A DNA stretch of 5,628 nt from Roseiarcus sp043784465 (GTDB lineage: Bacteria > Pseudomonadota > Alphaproteobacteria > Rhizobiales > Beijerinckiaceae), in assembly GCA_043784465.1 (NCBI GenBank), contig JAYVYJ010000043.1, forward strand, positions 1 through 5,628. The letters run 5' to 3'. Within the stretch, counting starts at the first letter, position 1, and each line of letters opens with the position of its first letter. Positions 1 through 5,628 of this stretch are shown piece after piece. The notes below the pieces were generated by a model, which searched no databases, was not told where the DNA came from, and saw nothing but the letters and a program-made list of their open reading frames with translations. Both the position numbers and the translations under genes were made by a program.

Positions 1-1088
1 CCGCAATTCCCGCCAGCGCCTTCCTCGGCCGCGCCCGAACGCAGGCGGTTGGCGATTTCTATGAAGGCGCGTTCGGCGCGGCGGCGCTCGTGCTGGCGCT
101 CGTCATGGGGCTGCTCGCCGCCGTCGCGCTGACGCTGGCGGGTTGCGACGCGGTCGCGCCCGGCGCGGCGACGGTGGCGTTGTGGAGCCTGCGCTTCCAC
201 ATGCGCACCGTCGGCTACGCGCGCGGACGCCCCGGCGCCGTGATGTTGAGCGACACGGCTTTCGCGGTGTGCGGGGCGGTGGCGAGCGCGGGCGCGCTCG
301 TCGTCGCTGCCGACCGGCTGTCGGCGGTGCTGCTGGCGCTGGCGTTCGCCAACGCGGCGGGCATCACGGCGCTGGCTGTGGTGCGCGGGGCGTGGCCGCG
401 CGTCGACTGGGGCCGGCGGGCGCGCACCTTCTACTGGCGGTTGGCGCGACGGTTGGTCTGGTCGCTGTTCAGCGTCTCCACCACAATTCTTCAGGGGCAG
501 GGCGTCGCGTTTCTGGTCGTGGGGGTCGCGGGCACGCACGGCTATGCGCCGATCGCGGCCATGCTCAACCTGTTCGCGCCGCTGCGCATCTTCGCGATGT
601 CGCTCTCCAACCTGCTGCAACCGGAAATAGCGCGGCTTGTCGCTGCCGGCGACGACGCGGGATGGCGGCGGCTGCGCGGCGTGTGGACGCTGCGCGCGCT
701 GGTGATCGGCCTGGTTTACGGCGATCTGGGATTTCTGGTGATCCCGCACCTCCCTTTACGATCCATTGAGGGGCAGCCCGTGATGGTCGTCGCCGTCTTC
801 GCCTGGGCGCTCTATGCGATAGTGCTGGCCTATCTGATGCCCAGATTCCTGCTCGAATCGCGCATGCGCTACCGCGAGGTCGCGCAGATCACCGTCGTCG
901 GCGCCTCCGTCACGCTCGTCGCGACGCTGGCGCTGCTTCACGTCGCCGCGCCGTCCTATGCGATCCTGGGCGGCGTGCTCGGGGAGACCGTGGCGGCGAT
1001 TGCGACCTGGCGCATCGCCGCCGGCCCGCTGCGCGCCGCCCCCGGCGCCCTGAACGTCGCCCCGACACTCGCCAAACGGAGCTTTTGA
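1..1088 (+). CDS. Polysaccharide biosynthesis membrane protein, Wzx-like flippase (5' truncated by window)
   Basis: The first complete codon is at position 3 and the frame is open to the window edge, so the gene begins upstream; an internal GTG at 90 is not a convincing start because family-like sequence (FLGRARTQAVGDFYEGAFG) lies before it. The 361 visible residues contain repeated hydrophobic helices separated by short basic loops. The block LVWSLFSVSTTILQGQG, followed by GYAPIAAMLNLFAPLRIFA and LLQPEIARL, is typical of rhizobial lipopolysaccharide/exopolysaccharide flippases of the MOP superfamily, as is PHLPLRSIEGQP. Members of this family (usually around 420-500 residues) move lipid-linked oligosaccharide units across the inner membrane, so roughly 60-130 residues are probably missing. 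The gene ends one base before the acetyltransferase gene, suggesting an operon. The family call is by remembered motif resemblance; the substrate is unknown. Confidence 0.8.
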   Translation, partial: AIPASAFLGRARTQAVGDFYEGAFGAAALVLALVMGLLAAVALTLAGCDAVAPGAATVALWSLRFHMRTVGYARGRPGAVMLSDTAFAVCGAVASAGALVVAADRLSAVLLALAFANAAGITALAVVRGAWPRVDWGRRARTFYWRLARRLVWSLFSVSTTILQGQGVAFLVVGVAGTHGYAPIAAMLNLFAPLRIFAMSLSNLLQPEIARLVAAGDDAGWRRLRGVWTLRALVIGLVYGDLGFLVIPHLPLRSIEGQPVMVVAVFAWALYAIVLAYLMPRFLLESRMRYREVAQITVVGASVTLVATLALLHVAAPSYAILGGVLGETVAAIATWRIAAGPLRAAPGALNVAPTLAKRSF

Positions 1089-1089
1089 C

Positions 1090-2262
1090 ATGAACCCCGG
1101 CCTCGCCCTCGTCCGGCCCGAAACCGCCCCCGGCCCCGCCAAGTTGCGACCGCTGAGCGCGCGCGTGCGCCCGCTCGTGGAGGACGACCTCGATCAGGTC
1201 GCCGACCTGTTCCTGCAACGCTTCCGCAAAACGGGCCGCGCGCCGCGCGCCCGCACCGAAGTCGCGGCCTACATGAAGACGCTCTATCTGGACCACCCCA
1301 ACCGCGTCGGCGCCGCCGATGCGCTGGTGTCGCTCGACGGCGAGGGGCGCATCGGCGCGTTCGTCGGCGCGACGCGCACTCGCTTTCTGTTCGACGGACG
1401 CCCGCTCAACGTCGGCGTCAGCGGCGCTCTGATGGCTTCGCCCGAACCGCGCCACGCCCTCGCCGCCGTGCAGATCCTGCGCGAGAGCCGCAAGCTCGAT
1501 TTTGATTTCATCGTGACCGACAGCGCCAACCGCGCGTCTTTGGCCGTATGTCAGGCGCTCAATTATTTCCCCGTTTCGCCCGATTGCCTCGAATGGTTGT
1601 GCGTGTTCCAGCCCGCGTCGCTCGCGCTGCAAAAGCTTAAGGACCGCGTCGCCGCGCCGGGTCTTGGCGCTTTGCGTCCATTCGCGCGCGCGCTCGATCT
1701 CGCGGGCGCGGCCGCGCTGACCCGCTTTTCGCCGCCGCCCAGACGGTCGGACTGGCGCGACGAAGAGGCTGACGACGACGCCTATATCGCCGCCGTCGCC
1801 GGGCTTGGCGACGGCTTCCGCCTGCGGCCGGACCTCGCAGAACAGGAATTTCGCTGGTTGATCGCGCGCGCGCGCGAGCGCCGCAGCGCCGGGCCGCTGC
1901 ATCTGCGCGTGCTCTACGATCCCTCCGGCGCGCCCGCCGGGGCCTATGCGGCCTATGGCGGCAAGGGCGAGTCGGCGCGGGTGTTCCATTGCCTCGCCGC
2001 TCCCCATGCTTGGGGCCGCCTGTTCGACGCGATGCGCGAGAGCGCGAGAGCGCGCGGCTGCATCGCCGCGCATGGCCCCGTGAAGGCGCCGATGCTGGCG
2101 CATGCCTACGCAGTGCGCGGCGTGGTGTTTCACTATGCCTGCGGCATGCTGGTTTACACCAACCGCCCCGACGTGCGCAGCGCGATCGAGCGCGGCGAGG
2201 CGCTGCTGGGCGGCTTTGCGGGCGACCGCTGGACCCGGCTCGCGTCCGACGCCTTTGGTTGA
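1090..2262 (+). CDS. GNAT-family acyltransferase-like protein, tandem GNAT halves
   Basis: The protein has 390 residues. The ATG at 1090 is preceded by GGAG (1078-1081) with an 8-nt spacer and starts one base after the flippase stop, so the start is well supported and translation is probably coupled. Residues about 24-175 read as a GNAT fold: RVRPLVEDDLDQVADLFLQ (strand 1/helix 1), then IGAFVGATRTRFLFDGRPLNVG into SGALMASP (core strands), then FIVTDSANRASLAVCQALNY (strand 5/helix 4). Residues about 243-360 look like a second, more diverged half (HLRVLYDPSGAPAGAYAAYG, then a helix and a final strand near GMLVYTN). The usual acetyl-CoA pyrophosphate-loop motif (Q/R-x-x-G-x-G/A) is not clear in either half, so activity is unproven. 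From its neighbour I infer transfer of an acyl group to a surface polysaccharide or its precursor. The C-terminus GDRWTRLASDAFG resembles tails I associate with acetyltransferases in polysaccharide clusters. Confidence 0.75.
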   Translation: MNPGLALVRPETAPGPAKLRPLSARVRPLVEDDLDQVADLFLQRFRKTGRAPRARTEVAAYMKTLYLDHPNRVGAADALVSLDGEGRIGAFVGATRTRFLFDGRPLNVGVSGALMASPEPRHALAAVQILRESRKLDFDFIVTDSANRASLAVCQALNYFPVSPDCLEWLCVFQPASLALQKLKDRVAAPGLGALRPFARALDLAGAAALTRFSPPPRRSDWRDEEADDDAYIAAVAGLGDGFRLRPDLAEQEFRWLIARARERRSAGPLHLRVLYDPSGAPAGAYAAYGGKGESARVFHCLAAPHAWGRLFDAMRESARARGCIAAHGPVKAPMLAHAYAVRGVVFHYACGMLVYTNRPDVRSAIERGEALLGGFAGDRWTRLASDAFG

Positions 2263-2277
2263 GGGGGCTATCCCCTC
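2261..2277 (+). terminator. Possible hairpin at the end of the flippase-GNAT operon
   Basis: GAGGGG (2261-2266) and CCCCTC (2272-2277) form a perfect 6-bp stem with a 5-nt loop, GCTAT, overlapping the stop codon of the acetyltransferase gene. No T-run follows, so it is not a classical intrinsic terminator; it could be a weak transcript-end hairpin or chance in GC-rich DNA. Confidence 0.2.
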
Positions 2278-2359
2278 GCCATCGCTCAACCCCAAGGGGA
2301 CAAAGGGCGGATAGCGGCGCGGGCGAGCACGGTTGCGGGCCGTTCATGCTGAAGCAGCG

Positions 2360-3210
2360 TCAGGCGGCCCTGCGGGTTGCTTCCCGCAGGCGGAAACGGC
2401 AAACCGATCCGGCGATCTCGCCGACCTCGTCGCCAAGGGCGCGCCCTGTCCGCTCGGCGCGCTCGACCATTGCGGCGTGCTGGTGGGTGAACCCGTCGAG
2501 TTCGTGCATCGCCACCTCGTTGGCGCTCAGCATCGAACGTTGTCGGGAGGCGCCGTTGGCGATTTCTGCGACCGTGCTGTTGGCCTCGCCGACAAGCCTG
2601 ACGAGGGCCTGTAGCGCCGCGCCGGTCTGTTCGACCGTCGTTAAGCCCTGCTGCACCTTTCCGCTCGACGTCGAAATCAGCAATGTGATTTCCTTCGCCG
2701 CTTCCGCCGAGCCCTTCCGCCGAACGGTTGAAAGCGTTACGCGGCGGCTCGTGGTCGCGCGACAACGGAGTTTCAAGCCGGACGGAGAGATCGCCTTCGG
2801 CCATGGCGGTCAGCGCGCCGGCGAAGGATTTTATGAACCGCTCGTGCTCCTCGACATGGCCCTGCGATTCCGCATCTTCTTCGCGCTTGCGGCTTTTGGA
2901 ATCCGCCTTGCAGGCTTCAAGGTAGAACAGCCACTCCCGCTCGCGGGCCTTAAGCGAGAGGCGCTTCGATTCCCTGCGTAAAGCCGGTTACCGCGGCGGA
3001 AACGACCGTCGCATCGAGCGCCCGGACGGCGCCGCCGACCTTGAGCCGGGCCAGCTGGTGAAAGGCGCCCGCACCCGCCAGCGCCGAAGCGGCGCCTGCG
3101 CCCGCGACGCCGAGCGCGCTGGGACCGGCGGCCCAGAGCGCGCCGAGGCAGACCGCTGCGGGCGCAAAACCGGCGAGCGCAGGATGCAGAGAGTTCAGCC
3201 AGCGTCGCAT
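2360..3210 (-). pseudogene. Methyl-accepting chemotaxis protein, decayed (frameshift plus internal deletion)
   Basis: Three collinear pieces of a chemoreceptor survive. Piece 1 starts at ATG 3210 with GAGG 7 nt upstream (3218-3221): MRRWLNSLHPALAGFAPAA opens a hydrophobic two-helix region with no periplasmic domain, and the frame ends at a TAA at 2950-2952. Piece 2 is in the next frame, after a TAA at 2988-2990: a charged linker (KAREREWLFYLEACKADSK) and HAMP-like sequence (FAGALTAMAEGDLSVRLETP, then NAFNRSAEG). Piece 3 resumes in the first frame with SAEAAKEITLLISTSSG and runs through THQHAAMVERAE and CRFR to a TGA at 2360, matching the end of the MCP signalling domain. Intact receptors have about 150 residues between the FNxSVE and RSAEAAKEI motifs, including the conserved tip NLLALNAGVEAARAG that contacts CheA and CheW; all of this is absent. 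Even if piece 3 were translated it could not signal normally. No chemotaxis genes adjoin it. Confidence 0.85.
2701..2723 (-). repeat. 10-bp direct repeat at the chemoreceptor deletion junction
   Basis: CTTCCGCCGA occurs at 2701-2710 and again at 2714-2723 (TCGGCGGAAG on the coding strand), separated by GCC, giving a 13-bp period. One copy encodes R-SAE of the HAMP-side FNRSAEG and the other encodes SAE of SAEAAKEI. Removing one 13-bp unit would join the two domains in frame as FNRSAEAAKEI, so the repeat marks both the deletion junction and the frameshift. Confidence 0.75.
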
Positions 3211-3339
3211 GAGGGATCCTCGCGAACCGCGACGCGGCCCCAAGCGGGCGCCGCACGGCGGGCGTCATGTGTTCCGATTTCAGGGGGGACATGCCGGCGA
3301 CGGCGGCGCATCTTTTGAGGCGTCATGCCGGATCGCTTT

Positions 3340-3360
3340 TGGCGACGATGCGAGTCGCCA
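3340..3360. promoter_or_regulatory. Candidate operator: inverted repeat TGGCGAC-N7-GTCGCCA
   Basis: A perfect 7-bp inverted repeat with a 7-nt centre (total 21 bp) lies about 125 bp upstream of the MATE start. The left arm with its preceding Ts (TTTTGGCGAC, 3337-3346) recurs as a direct copy at 3404-3413. The arrangement would suit a dimeric repressor such as a TetR- or MarR-type regulator often found near efflux genes, but no such regulator is in the window and no matching known box is recalled. GC-rich DNA gives such repeats by chance fairly often. Confidence 0.3.
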
Positions 3361-3474
3361 GCGTGGCCGCGGAGAGTGAACACGGGGTAAAGCGACGGGT
3401 GCATTTTGGCGACCTCACGCCTTTGGGTCTGGCGCGAGGCCGCGCGGGCGCGTATGTCGCGTCGCCATCAGCCC

Positions 3475-3479
3475 AGAGG
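3475..3479 (+). promoter_or_regulatory. Ribosome binding site AGAGG deciding the TTG start of the MATE gene
   Basis: AGAGG sits 5 nt upstream of TTG 3485. The next in-frame ATG (3539) has no comparable purine motif nearby (GGCAGC is the best), so the TTG start is preferred. Confidence 0.55.
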
Positions 3480-3484
3480 CCCCC

Positions 3485-4873
3485 TTGTCAGACGTCGCCG
3501 CGCGGCCGTTCGCGCCTGTATTCACGCAAGGCAGCTTGATGCGCCATGTCGCGGTGATGACCGCGACGGGGTCGATCGGCCTCGTCGCCATCTTCGCCGT
3601 CGACGTGTTGTCGCTATTCTGGGTGTCGCGGCTGGGGGTGGACAGCTACAAAGCGGCGGTGGGCTTCGCCAGTCAGCTCGCCTTCGGCCTCACGGCGATC
3701 AACATCGGTTTCACCATCGCCATTTCGGCCTGCGTCTCGCGGGCGCTGGGGGCGGGCGACCGGGAGGGCGCGCGCCGCCTCGCCGGCTCCGGGCTTTTGC
3801 TGACGTTTCTGGTGTCCAGCGCTCTCGCCGTCATATTATGGATAGGCCGCGACGCGACGCTCGACAAAGCGATGCACGCGCACGGCGACGCGGCGCGATA
3901 CGCGAGCGCCTATCTGGCCGTCATCATCCCCGCCAACGTGCCGCTGGCGCTCGGCATGTCCTTTTCCGGCGTTTTGCGCGCCTGTGGCGACGCCAAACGC
4001 GCCATGTATGTGACGCTGGCGGCGGGAATCGTCACCGCCTTCGCCGATCCGTTGCTGATCTTCGGACTGGATATGGGCGTGCAGGGCGCGGCCTGGGCGA
4101 CGCTGATCTCTCGGTTCGTGCTGCTGGGAATCGGCTTTTCGGGCGCGGTGCGCGTCCATAACTTGGTCGCGATCCCGACGTTTGCGGCGCTGCGTCGCGA
4201 TCTGGCGCCCCTCTCCGTCATTGGGCTGCCCTCAGTGCTGGCCAATCTGGCGACGCCGGTCGCGGCGATCTACGTGACGCGCGTGTGGTCGGACTTCGGC
4301 GAGCCGACGGTGGCGGGCGGGGCCATCGTGGATCGCGTGATCCCGCTGGCTTATGGCGTGATTTTCGCGCTGACCGGCTCCATCGGACCGATCATCGGCC
4401 AGAATTACGGCGCGCGGCTGATGGCGCGCGTGCGCCGGGCGGTCGGCGATTCGTTCCTGCTGGCGATTGGTTACGCGCTCCTCGCCTGGGGGGCGCTGGC
4501 GATGTTCGCGCCCGTCATCGTCGAGGCGTTCGGGGCGACCGGGACCAGTGCGCAATTCGTGCTGCTGTTCTGCCGCTGGGGAGCGCTGGCTTGGGTGTTC
4601 ATCACCTGTCTGTTCGTCGCCAATACGGTGTTCAACAATCTCGGCTTTGCTTATATGGCGTTGCTGTTCAACTGGGGTCGGGCGACGCTGGGAACCATCC
4701 CGTTCGTGACTTTGGGCGCGCATTGGGGCGGCATCCCCGGCGCGCTCGCAGGAATCGTCGTGGGCTCGGCGATCTTCAGCCTGTCGGCCGTGGTGGTCGC
4801 CTATTCCCTTGTCGGCCGCCTCGCCCGCCGGGTCGAGGCCGCTGAAATCCACGCACACGAGGTCTCCGCATGA
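3485..4873 (+). CDS. MATE family multidrug/toxin efflux transporter
   Basis: The product is an inner-membrane antiporter of 462 residues, the normal length for a 12-helix MATE protein, exporting cationic or aromatic compounds in exchange for H+ or Na+. Two homologous halves are visible. In the first, helix 1 contains Asp40 in AIFAVDVLSLF, at the position of the helix-1 acidic residue important in NorM-type proteins, and residues 70-91 (TAINIGFTIAISACVSRALGAG) plus DREGAR match the first-half signature. In the second, residues 247-330 carry GLPSVLANLATPVAAI and the characteristic GSIGPIIGQNYGARL. A basic cytoplasmic tail follows the last helix. Translation probably starts at TTG 3485 because AGAGG is 5 nt upstream; ATG 3539 would remove 18 residues but no helix. 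The stop overlaps the next start (ATGA, 4870-4873). The substrate cannot be read from sequence, and the coupling ion is not determined. Confidence 0.9.
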   Translation: MSDVAARPFAPVFTQGSLMRHVAVMTATGSIGLVAIFAVDVLSLFWVSRLGVDSYKAAVGFASQLAFGLTAINIGFTIAISACVSRALGAGDREGARRLAGSGLLLTFLVSSALAVILWIGRDATLDKAMHAHGDAARYASAYLAVIIPANVPLALGMSFSGVLRACGDAKRAMYVTLAAGIVTAFADPLLIFGLDMGVQGAAWATLISRFVLLGIGFSGAVRVHNLVAIPTFAALRRDLAPLSVIGLPSVLANLATPVAAIYVTRVWSDFGEPTVAGGAIVDRVIPLAYGVIFALTGSIGPIIGQNYGARLMARVRRAVGDSFLLAIGYALLAWGALAMFAPVIVEAFGATGTSAQFVLLFCRWGALAWVFITCLFVANTVFNNLGFAYMALLFNWGRATLGTIPFVTLGAHWGGIPGALAGIVVGSAIFSLSAVVVAYSLVGRLARRVEAAEIHAHEVSA

Positions 4874-5481
4874 ACCTGAACGACATCCTTCAGAGCGCCC
4901 AGGGCGGCGCGGGCCTGCAAAATCTGGCCAATCAGTTCGGCCTGTCGCCGGAGCAGACCCAGGCGGCGGTGCAGGCGATCATCCCTGCGCTCAGCCACGG
5001 CCTCCAGCGAGCGTCGCAGGACCCTGGCGCGCTTTCTGGCGTCGTCGGGGAGATCGCGAGCGGCGCGCATGCTGGCTCCTACGCGGACCCCTCGCAGACC
5101 GGCGCGGCGGCGCAAGCCGGTTCGGGAGCGCTGGGTCAGATTTTCGGCGGCGCGGGGACGCAGAACCAGATCGCGCAGCAGATCGCCCGTGTTTCGGGTT
5201 TGGACCCGGCGCTCGTGGCGAGCCTGCTGCCCGCCGTCACGTCGATGGCGCTCGGCGGCCTCGCCCACGCCATGCATACGCAGGGGCAGGGCGAGGTGTT
5301 GAACCAGGCGGCGCCCTCCAGCGGCGGGGGACTGTTGGGCTCGCTCGTCTCGATGGTCACCGGGGCGCTGGGCGGCGGAGGCGCTCCGGGGGGACTGGGA
5401 ACGCTTATCAACATGTTCGCGCCGGGCGTCGCCGCGCCCGCGGGCCACACCCAGGCGCTCAATGAGATTCTGCCGCGATAG
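4870..5481 (+). CDS. DUF937 domain protein (YidB-related), function unknown
   Basis: The protein has 203 residues and is rich in Gly, Ala, Gln and Leu, with no signal peptide and no convincing membrane helix. ATG 4870 overlaps the MATE stop by four bases (ATGA) and has GAGG at 4859-4862 with a 7-nt spacer, so it is very likely cotranslated with the transporter. The N-terminus (LNDILQSAQGGAGLQNLANQ) and GLSPEQTQAAVQAIIPALSHGL match the DUF937 family. Residues about 98-131 (IAQQIARVSGLDPALVASLL, then PAVTSMALGGL) repeat the residue 17-45 pattern, an internal duplication. The rest is Gly-rich linker (151-178) and a short tail containing LINMFAPG. Family members are widespread in Proteobacteria, often as small soluble or surface-associated proteins, but no biochemical role is established that I can name. 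The family call is firm; the function is open. Confidence 0.8.
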   Translation: MNLNDILQSAQGGAGLQNLANQFGLSPEQTQAAVQAIIPALSHGLQRASQDPGALSGVVGEIASGAHAGSYADPSQTGAAAQAGSGALGQIFGGAGTQNQIAQQIARVSGLDPALVASLLPAVTSMALGGLAHAMHTQGQGEVLNQAAPSSGGGLLGSLVSMVTGALGGGGAPGGLGTLINMFAPGVAAPAGHTQALNEILPR

Positions 5482-5497
5482 CGCCATCCCGCCTTCA

Positions 5498-5526
5498 TTG
5501 CGTTGTCGCGCCGCCGCCCCTATCTA
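5498..5526 (+). promoter_or_regulatory. Possible sigma-70-type promoter for gshA
   Basis: TTGCGT (5498-5503) and TATCTA (5521-5526) are separated by exactly 17 nt and lie 27 nt before the gshA ATG, within the 71-bp gap after the DUF937 gene. Each hexamer matches only 3 of 6 consensus bases, which is usual in GC-rich alphaproteobacteria. It implies gshA is transcribed separately from the MATE-DUF937 pair, with a leader of about 20 nt. Confidence 0.4.
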
Positions 5527-5552
5527 GGCGCGATCTCGGGGGTTCGGACTTT

Positions 5553-5628
5553 ATGGCGCGGGACGTTACGGATGCGGAGCCGATTCACGGACGAGACGAC
5601 CTCGTCGCGTGGTTCGAGGCGGGCTGCA
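5553..5628 (+). CDS. gshA: Glutamate-cysteine ligase, N-terminal fragment (cut by window end)
   Basis: Only the first 25 codons are present. They read MARDVTDAEPI, then HGR, then DDLVAWFEAGC, closely resembling the start of alphaproteobacterial (plant-type) glutamate-cysteine ligases, which begin MARDxxD and carry a L-V-x-[WY]-[FL]-E-x-G segment ahead of the glutamate-binding core. The enzyme joins glutamate and cysteine using ATP in the cytoplasm, the first step of glutathione synthesis; full members are about 450 residues. ATG 5553 has GGGGG (5538-5542) 10 nt upstream and is the start consistent with the family. No catalytic residues are visible in so short a fragment, so the identification rests on the N-terminal signature alone. 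Confidence 0.75.
   Translation, partial: MARDVTDAEPIHGRDDLVAWFEAGC

Larger units (their letters stand above)
3211..3484. other. Divergent intergenic spacer between chemoreceptor remnant and MATE gene
   Basis: This 274-bp stretch holds no gene I can support; open frames crossing it on either strand give arginine-rich, low-complexity translations with no family resemblance. It should contain the promoter of the MATE gene and, formerly, that of the chemoreceptor. I see no clear -35/-10 pair on either strand. It carries short repeats: the inverted repeat at 3340-3360, TTTTGGCGAC at 3337-3346 and 3404-3413, and CATGCCGG at 3290-3297 and 3324-3331. Confidence 0.6.

Noticed and set aside
90..92. 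GTG at 90 as the start of the flippase gene
   Set aside because: The frame continues open to the window edge with plausible flippase residues, and the visible protein lacks the expected N-terminal helices, so the gene is simply truncated by the window.
910..2295. Long minus-strand open frame (461 codons) antisense to the GNAT gene
   Set aside because: It is the GC-rich mirror of a real gene: very rich in Arg, Ala, Gly and His, with no family resemblance, whereas the plus-strand frame has clear GNAT-like motifs, a ribosome binding site and operon spacing.
2272..2299. Second candidate hairpin, CCCC (2272-2275) with GGGG (2296-2299)
   Set aside because: A 4-bp stem with a 20-nt loop and no T-run is too weak to call a terminator.
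2286..3243. The receptor pieces as three separate small genes
   Set aside because: They are collinear parts of one receptor family in the correct order; pieces 2 and 3 have no ribosome binding site or start matching the homology boundary, so decay of one gene explains them better.
3195..3404. Possible 69-residue minus-strand protein upstream of the chemoreceptor remnant
   Set aside because: The translation is an arginine-rich string with no recognisable motif, and it overlaps the remnant's ribosome binding site and N-terminus.
3267..3539. Possible 90-residue plus-strand protein in the divergent spacer
   Set aside because: It has no good ribosome binding site, a low-complexity basic translation and an overlap with the better-supported MATE start; nothing in it resembles a known family.
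5477..5535. Imperfect inverted repeat GATAGCGCC / GGCGCGATC spanning the DUF937-gshA gap
   Set aside because: It has one mismatch and a 41-nt loop, and it encloses the likely gshA promoter; it is not a terminator and is easily explained by chance in GC-rich DNA.

Overview
This is a GC-rich, gene-dense chromosomal window. Its family content points to an alphaproteobacterium, probably Hyphomicrobiales (Rhizobiales): a rhizobial-type polysaccharide flippase, an alphaproteobacterial chemoreceptor remnant and the start of a plant/alphaproteobacterial-type glutamate-cysteine ligase. The order and genus cannot be fixed from the sequence alone; an aerobic methylotroph-like member is only a guess.

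Left part (1-2262, + strand): the C-terminal 361 residues of a polysaccharide (Wzx-like) membrane flippase whose 5' end lies outside the window. One base after its stop comes a 390-residue protein that reads as two GNAT acyltransferase-like halves. The near-zero spacing suggests one transcript and a shared role in making or modifying a cell-surface polysaccharide.

Middle (2263-3484): the only clearly decayed locus is a methyl-accepting chemotaxis protein on the minus strand (3210 down to 2360). Three recognisable pieces remain in order: a two-helix membrane N-terminus, a linker plus HAMP segment, and the C-terminal end of the signalling domain. They lie in two reading frames. A frameshift separates the first two pieces, and a large deletion has removed the hairpin tip that binds CheA/CheW. 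The deletion junction carries a 10-bp direct repeat, and removing one repeat period would restore the frame. A 274-bp spacer follows, between the dead receptor and the divergent MATE gene; it holds a short perfect inverted repeat and a direct repeat sharing the core TGGCGAC, a possible operator.

Right part (3485-5628, + strand): a MATE-family efflux transporter (TTG start with a good ribosome binding site) overlaps by ATGA with a DUF937 protein of unknown function, so these two are probably translationally coupled. A short gap with a plausible promoter leads to the first 25 codons of glutamate-cysteine ligase (gshA), cut by the window edge.

I see no RNA gene, CRISPR array, insertion sequence, phage or restriction/defence genes. 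Nothing here convinces me of a new biological system. The best leads are the chemoreceptor decay junction, the spacer repeats and the MATE-DUF937 coupling.
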